This document shows, one piece after another, positions 1 to 8,945 of a DNA stretch of 64,000 nucleotides. A model generated the notes under the pieces. That model ran no database searches. It worked only from the letters and a program-made list of their open reading frames with translations, and was not told the origin of the DNA. The DNA comes from Candidatus Methanomassiliicoccus intestinalis Issoire-Mx1 (GTDB lineage Archaea; Thermoplasmatota; Thermoplasmata; Methanomassiliicoccales; Methanomassiliicoccaceae): the NCBI RefSeq assembly GCF_000404225.1, contig NC_021353.1, positions 1,736,001 through 1,800,000 on the forward strand, in the 5' to 3' direction. Position 1 is the stretch's first letter; every line of letters starts with the position of its first letter. The position numbers and the translations under genes were made by a program.

Positions 1-246
1 CCAGAACTCCTCAGACCACACAACAACCTCAGCATCTCCGCTCATCTCTGCTGCAGTTGCATAAGGCTCCCACAAAACACCGGCATCTATTTTTCCTTCC
101 CTGATCGCATCCAATTGCTTTCCAGGCGCCACGTCAGTGTATTGTATGGCCCCTGAATTGTCTCCTCTAGTGAAGACATATCCAGCAACTCCAACAATTA
201 CAACTGCAATGACTACCACCACAGCAAGAACTGCTCTCTTGTCCAT
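1..246 (-). CDS. Periplasmic-type solute-binding protein of an ABC transporter (5' part only)
   Basis: The reverse strand opens with an ATG at 246 and stays open to the window edge, so only the first 82 codons are present. The first 25 residues are a short basic start followed by a run of V, I, A and G, typical of a signal or membrane anchor for an archaeal extracytoplasmic binding protein. The later segment, with motifs such as GKQLDAIREGKIDAGVLWEP, matches the lobe in which nitrate/sulfonate/taurine-type (NMT1/SsuA-like) binding proteins report that a cargo step is substrate-dependent. The ligand cannot be told from this fragment. It is divergent from the winged-helix regulator gene at 433, which could control it. 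The family call rests on pattern recognition. Confidence 0.6.
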   Translation of the reverse strand, partial: MDKRAVLAVVVVIAVVIVGVAGYVFTRGDNSGAIQYTDVAPGKQLDAIREGKIDAGVLWEPYATAAEMSGDAEVVVWSEEFW

Positions 247-320
247 ATTTGTTCGATCCAATGTATAATATATACTTTTTTACTCTACTTGTGAAATATG
301 TTTCCTAGTTGTATAAAATA

Positions 321-380
321 ACTGGATACATTTTACACATGTATAGTAATATTGGATATGTTTTGCATATTGTAAGGATT
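321..380. repeat. Two imperfect 30-nt tandem repeats in a divergent promoter region
   Basis: The segments 321-350 and 351-380 align with each other, sharing TGGATA, TTTT and other blocks at a 30-nt period. A similar half unit precedes them at 305-320. They lie between the divergent solute-binding protein and winged-helix regulator genes, so they could be operator sites. The region is very A+T rich, so chance similarity is possible. Confidence 0.3.
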
Positions 381-432
381 ATGCTGTTTAATTTTAAACA
401 TTATGACGATATAAGAAAAGCTAATATCATTA

Positions 433-918
433 ATGTCTTTTCAACCACTGATTCACATGTTCTCAATCACTGTAGAAAGCAACACTCCGCTGACACCATT
501 AGATAATGTAAATGATATCGCTATAGAATTTTTAACTCATATAGGATATCTTTCCAAAGGATACACACCCAGAAGTGATGCTGAGGACACCAGTAACAGT
601 ATTCCTTATGTTTTATTCATGGATTGTTTTATGAAGCATCCTCATAAAGCATGGACTGCTGATGAACTTGCATATGAATTAAAAACTACAAAAGCTACCG
701 TATACCGGCATATAAACAAACTCAAATCTTTAGATCTTTTAGAAGAAGCATCCGCAGAGCAGTCCGATGGCAAGATTAAGAAAGGATATAAGATCAGATT
801 TGGAGACCTGCGGAAAGCATGGAGCTTTGTAGAAGCCAATGTTCAGATGGCTATGCAGAATTACAGAAAAACTGTAGAGCACTTCTGCGATCTGATGGCG
901 AACGACAATACTGATTAA
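433..918 (+). CDS. ArsR-like winged-helix transcriptional regulator
   Basis: This 161-residue protein has a central winged helix-turn-helix. The part running from the PHKAWTADELAYELKTTKAT stretch through YRHINKLKSLDLLEE gives the recognition helix and the start of the wing at about residues 65-105. A C-terminal amphipathic segment probably dimerises. No metal-binding cysteine pair is visible, so metal sensing is not supported. An alternative start lies at 457, eight codons in; neither start has a clear Shine-Dalgarno sequence, and the TATA-like element near 409-416 slightly favours the downstream one. The gene is divergent from the solute-binding protein gene and ends five bases before the elp3 start. 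Confidence 0.65.
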   Translation: MSFQPLIHMFSITVESNTPLTPLDNVNDIAIEFLTHIGYLSKGYTPRSDAEDTSNSIPYVLFMDCFMKHPHKAWTADELAYELKTTKATVYRHINKLKSLDLLEEASAEQSDGKIKKGYKIRFGDLRKAWSFVEANVQMAMQNYRKTVEHFCDLMANDNTD

Positions 919-923
919 AGTCG

Positions 924-2468
924 GTGTGTAAATTGGCTGAATATTGCAGAGAGATAGTTCAGAAAATATTAGATGGTGAAATAACTAATAAAGATCAACT
1001 GCAGAATTACAAGATTAAAATTAGTAAAAAATATAGTTTGCCTGGAGTTCCTAGAAATTCAGAAATATTATCTGAAGTTACTGATGAAGAACGCCCCCTT
1101 GTAGAAGCAATATTGATCAGAAAGCCTGTCAGAACACTGTCAGGGGTGGTTGCTGTTGCAGTGATGACATCCCCTGCCCCCTGTCCGCATGGAAAATGCA
1201 TCTATTGTCCCGGAGGCGTGGAAAATAACTCTCCTCAATCATATACAGGTAAGGAACCGGCGGCCAGAAGAGGAGAATTCTACAATTTTGATCCATTTGA
1301 TCAGGTAATTGGAAGAATGGAGCAGTTGGAAGTGATCGGCCATTCTACTGAAAAAATAGATCTTATCATCATGGGTGGAACATTCACATCCAGACCTCAG
1401 GAATACCAAGACTGGTTCATAAAACGCTGTTTTGATGCCATGAACGGTTTTGACTCAGACACTCTCATTGAGGCTCAGAATGCTAATGAAACTGCACCGC
1501 ATCGCTGTATAGGTCTTACGATTGAAACGCGCCCGGATGCAATGAATTACTCAAACATCGAAAATGCAATGGCTTTGGGAATGACCCGCGTTGAAATGGG
1601 CGTCCAGATTCTCGATGATGAAATCCTGAGAGCGGTTAACCGCGGACATGGCCTTCAAGAAATAATCGATGCGACTCTGGCAGCAAAACGCAGCGGATTA
1701 AAAGTATGCTATCATGTAATGCCTGGCCTGCCTGGATCATCTCCTGAAAAAGATGTAGAGTGTTTCCGCAGGATCTTCGAAGATCCAGATTTCCGTCCTG
1801 ACATGCTGAAAATATATCCTACTTTAGTTGTAAAAGGAACTAAACTCTACGACATGTGGATAAATGGAGAATATGCTCCGTATTCTACAGAAGAAGCTGT
1901 AAAAGTCATCGCCAAAATGAAAGAATTTGTGCCTCCCTGGGTAAGAATTCAAAGAATCCAGAGAGACATTCCCGTCCCGTTGATTGAAGCGGGCGTTATG
2001 AAAGGTCATCTCAGAGAGCTTGTTAAAGCAGAGATGAGGGAAAACGGTACTTCATGTAAATGCATAAGATGTCATGAAGTCGGACATATGGGAGTGACTG
2101 AAGATCAATATGAAAATCTAGAGCTCACAACAACTTCATACGAAGCATCAGGTGGAACGGAGCATTTCATTGCACTGAGAATTCCTGAAATTGATGCTCT
2201 GGCAGGGTATGTGCGTCTCCGTACTGGAGATGGAGATATTGCAAGCATACGCGAATTGAAAGTTTTCGGAAAGCTGGCGCCAATCGGCTCCTCTGGAAAA
2301 TGGCAGCACCGCGGTGCCGGTAAAGAATTAATGCACACTGCAGAAGAAAAAGCACTGCTGGAAGGATGCTCATTCACACGCGTGACATCGGGAGTCGGCG
2401 TAAGAAAATACTATGAATCGCTTGGTTATGAACTGAGAGAAATGTATATGGTTAAATTGCTGCGGTAA
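924..2468 (+). CDS. elp3: Elp3-type tRNA U34 carboxymethyltransferase (radical SAM plus GNAT)
   Basis: Elp3 is the catalytic subunit that adds the carboxymethyl group to wobble uridine 34 of tRNAs; archaea use it without the other Elongator subunits. The 514-residue length is normal. The radical-SAM cluster motif CPHGKCIYC lies near residue 90 and coordinates the 4Fe-4S cluster. The C-terminal GNAT acetyltransferase fold is visible in the region with WQHRGAGKELMHTAEEKAL and the terminal YYESLGYELREMYMVK. Translation appears to start at a GTG at 924, only five bases after the regulator gene, so the two are probably co-transcribed. The stop codon sits inside the loop of a terminator hairpin. 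Confidence 0.95.
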   Translation: MCKLAEYCREIVQKILDGEITNKDQLQNYKIKISKKYSLPGVPRNSEILSEVTDEERPLVEAILIRKPVRTLSGVVAVAVMTSPAPCPHGKCIYCPGGVENNSPQSYTGKEPAARRGEFYNFDPFDQVIGRMEQLEVIGHSTEKIDLIIMGGTFTSRPQEYQDWFIKRCFDAMNGFDSDTLIEAQNANETAPHRCIGLTIETRPDAMNYSNIENAMALGMTRVEMGVQILDDEILRAVNRGHGLQEIIDATLAAKRSGLKVCYHVMPGLPGSSPEKDVECFRRIFEDPDFRPDMLKIYPTLVVKGTKLYDMWINGEYAPYSTEEAVKVIAKMKEFVPPWVRIQRIQRDIPVPLIEAGVMKGHLRELVKAEMRENGTSCKCIRCHEVGHMGVTEDQYENLELTTTSYEASGGTEHFIALRIPEIDALAGYVRLRTGDGDIASIRELKVFGKLAPIGSSGKWQHRGAGKELMHTAEEKALLEGCSFTRVTSGVGVRKYYESLGYELREMYMVKLLR

Positions 2469-2485
2469 ACGCAGCAATATTTTTT
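2457..2485 (+). terminator. Hairpin plus T-run terminator of elp3
   Basis: TTGCTGCG at 2457-2464 and CGCAGCAA at 2470-2477 form a perfect 8-bp stem with a 5-nt loop, followed by a T-rich tract at 2478-2485. The elp3 stop codon TAA at 2466-2468 lies in the loop. Confidence 0.7.
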
Positions 2486-2492
2486 ATAAAAA

Positions 2493-2732
2493 TTACATTG
2501 TAGACATTACAACAACATCGCGCGCAGATCTCATCTCGCTGAATGGAAGGATCAAGCGCCCCTTGGCATCAGTTTTGTGAATCTTTGCATCGATATCTTC
2601 AGACGGCACTACCAATACATTCTTGATGTCTCCGCTTACAGTGTCCACCAGGAAGTTTTCAATCATGCCCAGTATCTGACCATCGTTAGTCATAACTGTT
2701 TTTCCTTTTAGTTCGCTAATGAATTTTTTCAT
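2493..2732 (-). CDS. PRC-barrel domain protein
   Basis: This is a small (79 residues) PRC-barrel protein of the kind common in euryarchaea, with the pattern ELKGKTVMTNDGQILGMIEN followed by a segment about a hydrophobic strand and 'KNVLVVPSEDIDAKIHKTD'. PRC barrels are thought to be protein or RNA interaction modules; archaeal stand-alone versions have also been linked to cell division. The start is placed at 2732 rather than 2768 because a GAGGGG Shine-Dalgarno lies about eight bases upstream of that ATG. It sits downstream of cdc48 on the same strand with a 69-base gap. Confidence 0.75.
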   Translation of the reverse strand: MKKFISELKGKTVMTNDGQILGMIENFLVDTVSGDIKNVLVVPSEDIDAKIHKTDAKGRLILPFSEMRSARDVVVMSTM

Positions 2733-2801
2733 CCCAATATTCCCCTCATTTAGAGCTTTAGCTGGCACCCTTATTAATTTGTGCCTATATAACTCGATCG
2801 A

Positions 2802-4994
2802 TTACCTATATGCTCCGGCATCTTTCCATTCAGGAGATATTCTTTCTATCTTTTTTGAGAAGTCCTCGTACCATTTTATTATGCTTTTATCACAGGATGG
2901 ATAAACATTTTTCAAGGCTTTTTCAAAATCAGACTGAACTACGACAGATCTTCCGTTTCTTATTGCATTGAGTCCGCTTTCACGGCATAATGCGGTGATA
3001 TCGGCACCTGAAAACCATTCTGTTTTTGCAGCGAGGAGCTTAAAGTCTACATTATCCAACTGCATATTTTTGGTATTTACGCGGATTATAGCTTCCCGGT
3101 CTTTGATATCCGGAAGAGGTACCAGTGTTAAAGAATCAAACCGCCCGGGGCGTAAAAGAGCTGGATCGATAATGTCTGGTCTGTTTGTAGCACCAACCAC
3201 CATAACCTTTTCCATGTCTTCAAAGCCATCCATTGATGTCAGCAGCTGGTTAACAACTCTTTCAGTTGTTCCGGAGTCATTGAGGTGGCCCCTCTTCGGA
3301 GCTATGGCATCGATCTCATCTAAGAATATGATCGATGGAGCGATCTGCTTTGCTTTTTTGAAAATCTGACGAACCGCCTTCTCAGAGTCACCCATCCATT
3401 TAGACATAATTTCAGGGCCTTTGATTGAAAGGAAGTTAACTTTGCATTCATTAGCTACAGCCTTTGCGATCAATGTTTTGCCGGTTCCGGGAGGGCCGTA
3501 AAGTAAAACTCCTCTTGCCGGAGTAATTCCAACATTCTTGTAACAGTCTGGGTTCTGAAGCGGGAGTTCGATCAGTTCCTTAAGCGTCTCCTTGACTTTT
3601 TCCAGTCCGCCGATATCATCCCAACTTACTTCAGGTATTTCGACTGAAACTTCTCTCATTGCTGACGGCTCAACATCCCTGAGAGCTTCTTTAAAATCAT
3701 CACTTGTAACTCTCATATCCGCGAGGATTGATGATGGAACGGGGCGGTCTAAGTCAAATTCTGGAAGATACCGGCCTAAGCATTTCATTGCCGCTTCTCT
3801 CGCAAGTGAGGCTATATCCGCACCTACAAACCCATGAGTTATAGCAGACAGGTGGCCTATATCCACATCATCAGACAGGGGCATACCTCTTGTATGAATC
3901 TGCAGGATCTCTCTTCTGCCTTTCAATGTGGGTATGCCGATTTCAATCTCTCTGTCAAATCTGCCTGGACGTCTGAGTGCTGGATCGAGAGCAGTCTCCC
4001 GGTTGGTGGCCCCGATGACTATTACCTGACCCCTTTCTCCAAGGCCGTCCATTAATGTCAGCATCTGTGCTACGATTCTATGTTCAGTCTCTCCAGATAC
4101 AGCTTCTCGTTTAGGTGCGATCGAATCAATTTCATCGATGAAAACGATTGACGGAGCGTTCTTTTCAGCCTCTTCAAATTTTTCACGGAGTTTTTCTTCA
4201 CTTTCTCCGTAGAATTTAGACATGATCTCCGGGCCGTTTATCGTGTAAAAGTTAGCTCCTGATTCATTGGCTACAGCCTTTGCGATCAATGTTTTGCCGG
4301 TTCCGGGAGGGCCGTACAGCAATACTCCCTTAGGCGGATCAATTCCAAGCCTGTCAAAGAGTTCAGGATGTTTCAGTGGAAGTTCAATAATCTCCCTGAC
4401 ACGTTTCAGCTCTCCTTCCAGTCCGCCGATGTCATCATAGGTTATGGACATCCCGTTGCTGTCCTCGACATCAACAGATTCTGTTTTGATGACAATATCA
4501 GTATTGTTGTCTACAATTACCACTCCGCCTGGCTGTGTACTTAATATAATAAATGGAAGAAATCCCCCCATGAGTGCAATGTTGGGAATGACTATGGAAT
4601 CTCCCTTTACCAGAGGCCTGCTGAGAAGACCTTTTTTAAAAAGTTCTTCGACCCCCTGACCAAACTTAACTCTTTTTCCAGCAGGTATTTTCGGGGCTAC
4701 GATAATTTTTGCTGCCGGCTGCACGTTTGCTTTGGAGACTGTAACTTTATCACCGATAGATATGCCAGCATTGGATCTTACCATGCCGTCTATTGAGATC
4801 GTTCCTTTTCCTTCATCATCAGGAGATGCACGGAATACCTTGGCTGCAGTTTTTCTCTTCCCGGTGATTTCTATAAAATCACCCATATCTACACCGAGTT
4901 TACTCCTGGAAAAACTGTCTATTCTTGCTCTGCCCAAACCTACTTCGGACTGATGCTGTGCACTCTCAACACGTAACGTAATGCTTTCAGGCAT
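2802..4994 (-). CDS. cdc48: Cdc48/VCP-like AAA ATPase (VAT)
   Basis: This is a hexameric unfoldase with two AAA modules that extracts and unfolds proteins for degradation. The N-terminal part holds the double-psi barrel and the four-stranded barrel (to about residue 180). Two Walker A motifs GPPGTGKT and two Walker B motifs (FIDEIDSIAPKR and FLDEIDAIAPKR) define D1 and D2, and each module has its arginine-finger region. The start at 4994 follows a purine-rich GTGGGG stretch; an upstream GTG at 5009 is less likely. The protein ends in Gly-Ala-Tyr-Arg, so its penultimate residue is tyrosine, like the HbYX motif that opens the 20S proteasome gate. This contrasts with PAN in this window. Confidence 0.96.
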   Translation of the reverse strand: MPESITLRVESAQHQSEVGLGRARIDSFSRSKLGVDMGDFIEITGKRKTAAKVFRASPDDEGKGTISIDGMVRSNAGISIGDKVTVSKANVQPAAKIIVAPKIPAGKRVKFGQGVEELFKKGLLSRPLVKGDSIVIPNIALMGGFLPFIILSTQPGGVVIVDNNTDIVIKTESVDVEDSNGMSITYDDIGGLEGELKRVREIIELPLKHPELFDRLGIDPPKGVLLYGPPGTGKTLIAKAVANESGANFYTINGPEIMSKFYGESEEKLREKFEEAEKNAPSIVFIDEIDSIAPKREAVSGETEHRIVAQMLTLMDGLGERGQVIVIGATNRETALDPALRRPGRFDREIEIGIPTLKGRREILQIHTRGMPLSDDVDIGHLSAITHGFVGADIASLAREAAMKCLGRYLPEFDLDRPVPSSILADMRVTSDDFKEALRDVEPSAMREVSVEIPEVSWDDIGGLEKVKETLKELIELPLQNPDCYKNVGITPARGVLLYGPPGTGKTLIAKAVANECKVNFLSIKGPEIMSKWMGDSEKAVRQIFKKAKQIAPSIIFLDEIDAIAPKRGHLNDSGTTERVVNQLLTSMDGFEDMEKVMVVGATNRPDIIDPALLRPGRFDSLTLVPLPDIKDREAIIRVNTKNMQLDNVDFKLLAAKTEWFSGADITALCRESGLNAIRNGRSVVVQSDFEKALKNVYPSCDKSIIKWYEDFSKKIERISPEWKDAGAYR

Positions 4995-5030
4995 TTTTGT
5001 GAGCCCCACTACTAATCAGCATATCTGATA

Positions 5031-6356
5031 TTAACGTAGCGACATCGGACGCATTTTTCTGTTTGATAATTTCAGTGCAATGACGCATAATGATGCATTT
5101 AACGCACCTACAATAATCATGATAATTGACAGCATATATGGCGTAATTGCAATTCCTGCTATGCTTAAAAATGCGATTGCTCCGATTAACACTGCAACAG
5201 AGAGTCCCATAATCATGATGTGAGAGTGCGCATTAACAGCCAGACCATAATACATGAAAATGTTGCCAAGGCCAATAAACAGCATCGCTATAGCAAGAGT
5301 CCTCATCAATGGTGCAGTTTCTTCAAGCGGATATACACCGCGGACTAGCACATTCAAGATAAACTCCGGAGCTATGACATATACTGCACATACAGACAGA
5401 GACAACACAAGCATCATAGCCAGGGATCGCTTTAGAATCGGACTGGAATCTCTGCCTTCTTCATATGCTCTGGCGATCTTTGGGTACATTGCTCCTACGA
5501 CTGCTGTCGGGAGGAAAAGTGCTACTTTTGCTAATGTTGAAGCCGAAGTATAATAATTAGCCGGATCCTTGTCAAACAAAATTGCACCAAAAATAATGTC
5601 TACATTCGTAAGAATTGTGTAACACAGCATTCCAACCATAGATGGTACGGTGCTCCTCCAGATCTCGTTAGTTTTTACAGGAGTGCCTTTGTTCAACAAG
5701 TGATCCTTGACCAAAAATAAAGAGAGAATTGATGCAAATGCGATTCCGGTAATGACTCCACCTATAGCACCGGCAACACCATATCCTGCGAGAACTGCTC
5801 CAAATCCTACAATCAGTTTCAGAGCATAGTTCAGCATGCTCTGTGTACCATATTTCGTGAATTTCTGAAAGCCCTGCAGCGCACCTGATCCTACTGGCTG
5901 CAAGAGTGAAAAGAATATTGCTGCGCCAATAAGAACTATTGCAGTGGTGGACGTCAATTTCAAAGCGCCGCGGATTGTATCTGTGCAGAGTATGAATGAA
6001 GTTACAATTCCAATTGCAGCACCCAGACCTGCCACTAAAATGAACGTTCTGCGCATTATGTAGGAAATAGCATCGTCATTGTTCTCTGCCTTATATTTTG
6101 ATACAAACTTCACAACTACGCTCTGAACTGCACCGGCTGGAACTGATATTATGTACAATATAGACAATAAAGTGTTTAATTCTGAGATTTGATTAGGGAT
6201 CGTATTCTGCATCATGATCTGAAACAGAAAATTGCATCCGCCTCCTGCGATGGTTGCAATTATCAAGATGAGCGCTGGACCGCTGATACTGTCTGAATCC
6301 AACTTTTTTAAAAAGCCATCCCTCATCAAATGCCCATCTGCCATATTACTTACCAT
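5031..6356 (-). CDS. Oligosaccharide flippase / polysaccharide export-type membrane protein
   Basis: A 441-residue integral membrane protein with about 12 hydrophobic helices, including AGGGCNFLFQIMM near the start, a central NVDIIFGAILFDKDPANYYTS stretch and the LPTAVVGAMYPKIARAYEEG segment. These are typical of the Wzx/MATE-like (MVF) superfamily that flips lipid-linked sugars for glycoprotein or exopolysaccharide assembly. No glycosyltransferases are adjacent, so the substrate is unknown. The gene lies 36 bases upstream of the cdc48 start on the same strand. Several in-frame ATGs exist at the start; 6356 is kept but 6344 is possible. Confidence 0.75.
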   Translation of the reverse strand: MVSNMADGHLMRDGFLKKLDSDSISGPALILIIATIAGGGCNFLFQIMMQNTIPNQISELNTLLSILYIISVPAGAVQSVVVKFVSKYKAENNDDAISYIMRRTFILVAGLGAAIGIVTSFILCTDTIRGALKLTSTTAIVLIGAAIFFSLLQPVGSGALQGFQKFTKYGTQSMLNYALKLIVGFGAVLAGYGVAGAIGGVITGIAFASILSLFLVKDHLLNKGTPVKTNEIWRSTVPSMVGMLCYTILTNVDIIFGAILFDKDPANYYTSASTLAKVALFLPTAVVGAMYPKIARAYEEGRDSSPILKRSLAMMLVLSLSVCAVYVIAPEFILNVLVRGVYPLEETAPLMRTLAIAMLFIGLGNIFMYYGLAVNAHSHIMIMGLSVAVLIGAIAFLSIAGIAITPYMLSIIMIIVGALNASLCVIALKLSNRKMRPMSLR

Positions 6357-6476
6357 ATATACTGTTTTTTAATTTAATGCAAATATCAGAACAACTTATC
6401 AAAATTAGTAGCACATCTGCTACTTAAAACCCTCTTTCCGAAAAGATATAAACAACATCAGACTACACTCAATATT

Positions 6477-7340
6477 ATGAATATGGATCCTGAATGTGTT
6501 CCATGCCTTCTGGGACGCGTGTTTTATCAAGCTAACCTCTGCAACCCCGAAAGCTCATACAATTCCATGAAAAAAGCATTGGAAATTTTGTCCTCTGAGT
6601 TCACTGCCGGAAAGAACTCCGCTGGCATCGCTACAAAAGTGCACAAAGCGGCATATGACGAGATGGGCGTGGCTGATCCATATCTAGACTTGAAAATACA
6701 GGCTTACAATGTAGCGTCATCCATTATCAATGAAGCAGAAGAGTTCATAGATTCTTCAGATAACAGATTAGAAGCTGCAGTAAGAGCAGCTATTGCCGGA
6801 AACGTGATGGATTTCGGGGTCCAGGGGCTTACAGATCCGGAACATCTATCTAAAAATTTTGACAGTCTGGTATCGCAGCCCCTAGCAGTCAATGATCTGG
6901 AGAAAGCAGAAAAATTCATTGGAGAGGGGAGAAAAGTTCTGTATCTTTTAGACAACTGCGGCGAAGATGTTCTGGACATCTTGCTTGTAAAAGAGCTGCA
7001 GAAAATCGGCACATATGTAACCGGGGTAGTGAAAGGAGAACCCATCTTGACAGACGTAACTATGAGTGATGCGGATCGTTCGGGAATAAGCAGAGTTTTT
7101 GATAAAACGATAAGCACACAGATGTTTGCAGTAGGAGTCTCCGTGGAAAAAATGAAAAAAGAATTGACGGAGGAAATAAATTCTGCAGACCTCGTGATCT
7201 CTAAAGGAATGGGAAACTTCGAAGCATTATCTGATTCTTCAATAAATCCCATCTTGTACTTATTCAGAGCCAAATGCAATCCGGTTGCTAAAGCTGCAGG
7301 AGTTATCAAGAACGACAATGTTGCGAAGCTGGTTCTTTAA
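6477..7340 (+). CDS. DUF89 / ARMT1-like metal-dependent phosphatase
   Basis: This 287-residue protein belongs to the DUF89 family, whose members are metal-dependent phosphatases thought to remove damaged phosphometabolites. It starts with the family's CVPC motif (Asp-Pro-Glu-Cys-Val-Pro-Cys). The metal and phosphate-binding elements can be seen as YLLDNCGEDVLDILLVKEL at about residue 158 and a GMGNFEALSD motif near residue 242. A TATA-like element GATATAAAC lies about 30 bases upstream of the start. It converges with the chaperonin gene and overlaps its end by four bases. The natural substrate is not known. Confidence 0.8.
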   Translation: MNMDPECVPCLLGRVFYQANLCNPESSYNSMKKALEILSSEFTAGKNSAGIATKVHKAAYDEMGVADPYLDLKIQAYNVASSIINEAEEFIDSSDNRLEAAVRAAIAGNVMDFGVQGLTDPEHLSKNFDSLVSQPLAVNDLEKAEKFIGEGRKVLYLLDNCGEDVLDILLVKELQKIGTYVTGVVKGEPILTDVTMSDADRSGISRVFDKTISTQMFAVGVSVEKMKKELTEEINSADLVISKGMGNFEALSDSSINPILYLFRAKCNPVAKAAGVIKNDNVAKLVL

Positions 7341-8863
7341 TTAACCCCTTCTTTAGGATCATCCTTCAGAAGATTTCTATCTATTTTCAAGACTGTTTTT
7401 ACGATATGCACTGCAATCTGAATAGCATGCATTTTGGTAATTCTTGAATCGATGATTCCGCTGTCCACCATGTTTATGAATTCGCCTGTAGCAACATCTA
7501 CACCTATGCCATCAGGCTGAGAACGGAGCCTTACCATCATCTCATAGCCGTTATATCCTGCATTATCAAGTATCTGCCTAGATATTGATTCAAGCCCTTT
7601 TACAAGAATACCACAGCCTATATTCTGAGATTTTCCGTCAAGCATCTTTTTTTCAAGATATCTAGCAGCATTCAGTTCAGCAATTCCTCCGCCGGGGACG
7701 ACTCCTCCTTTCAAAGCATAGTGAAGCCCGCATATCCCATCTATACACGTACGCATTCTTTCTTTAGATGTCTCGGTAGTCGCTCCTCCGATGATCAATG
7801 TAGCGGCTACACCGCTTTTAGGGGCTCTCAAAATTGTCAGATTCTTGTCTTCATCAAGTTCAATGCTGTCTGCTTTAAAGCACGGCAGGATGTTGCCAGA
7901 TATTATCTGCGACCCATAAACTGCAGGTGTTTCGAGAGATCGTGAGAATAAAACAAGCTCTTCCATAGATAAACGTATCAATGCAATATTTCTGGTCAGA
8001 AGCTCCATCTTAAATGCATTATCAATATTCGGTGCGCTTGTTAAAACAACATTTATCTCATTCTTAACTAATGCATCGATGAGCGCTTTTCTTTCAGCAT
8101 CATGACGTTCATTATCTTCAATCTGCGTACCTGGCAGAGGAAACTCCAATGATCCTTTTATAAAACATACATTTGGATTTGATATGTAACTAACTACTGA
8201 TGTTTCCTGCGGCATAGCTTCAATAGCTATACCATCTACAAACACGTCGTCACCCAGTCTTCTCAGAAGAAGAATTCCATGTCTTAAGTCTGTTCTGCTT
8301 TGAGGCCCTAGATGATCTGCAGCCAGCATGATGTGATTCGAGAGCTGCCTGCCGTCCAGTTTAGACGCGGTAGCTGTTTTTAGTATATCTTTAACTTTAG
8401 GATCTTTAAGCGATTCTATCTGTATTTGTACACTGTTTAGATATTCAGCTACGATGTCTACACCTTCATCCAGCTCTGACAGTATTCGTGAAGGGTGTAT
8501 TCCGCATTCTGACGTCATCCTGTAGCCTTCTTTAAGCATCTCTGCCGCCATGATCACAGTGGATGTTGTTCCGTCACCAACGTTCATCTCCTGTCTTTCA
8601 GCGATTTCAACGAGCAGTCTTGAAACAGGATGTGCCGTTTTCAAAGATACTAATACAGTATATCCGTCATTGGTGATTACCCTGTTTCCCATCTGATCTA
8701 CAAGCAGCTTATCCAGACCTCTTGGTCCCATGGTTGTTCTAATAACATCAGCCATTCCGACAGCAGCCATGACATTACCAGCTAAAGCATTCAGATCGCC
8801 TGAAAATTGCTTTGTTTGTCTAGTTTCCTCCGAAGCCATGCTATTATGTTTTACAGCTTCCAC
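7337..8863 (-). CDS. Divergent group II chaperonin (thermosome) subunit
   Basis: The 508-residue sequence covers the whole group II chaperonin fold: the ATP-binding NVGDGTTSTV motif, TMGPRGLDKLLVDQMGNRVI near the start and the GGGIAELNAARYLEKK motif. It differs from the second thermosome gene at 46614 by being shorter, lacking the Gly-Gly-Met-rich C-terminal tail and ending in a charged DDPKEGVN. It may assemble as a specialised subunit or a separate ring. The sequence between residues 140 and 330 (the apical, substrate-binding part) looks strongly diverged. An alternative start is at 8839. There is an 82-base divergent gap to the urea transporter gene. Confidence 0.9.
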   Translation of the reverse strand: MEAVKHNSMASEETRQTKQFSGDLNALAGNVMAAVGMADVIRTTMGPRGLDKLLVDQMGNRVITNDGYTVLVSLKTAHPVSRLLVEIAERQEMNVGDGTTSTVIMAAEMLKEGYRMTSECGIHPSRILSELDEGVDIVAEYLNSVQIQIESLKDPKVKDILKTATASKLDGRQLSNHIMLAADHLGPQSRTDLRHGILLLRRLGDDVFVDGIAIEAMPQETSVVSYISNPNVCFIKGSLEFPLPGTQIEDNERHDAERKALIDALVKNEINVVLTSAPNIDNAFKMELLTRNIALIRLSMEELVLFSRSLETPAVYGSQIISGNILPCFKADSIELDEDKNLTILRAPKSGVAATLIIGGATTETSKERMRTCIDGICGLHYALKGGVVPGGGIAELNAARYLEKKMLDGKSQNIGCGILVKGLESISRQILDNAGYNGYEMMVRLRSQPDGIGVDVATGEFINMVDSGIIDSRITKMHAIQIAVHIVKTVLKIDRNLLKDDPKEGVN

Positions 8864-8945
8864 AATAACTAGATTGCCGTTATAAAATCTCGATAACTAC
8901 TAATACCAACCATTAGGAAATTTTATTTTACATAGGTGGACGATA

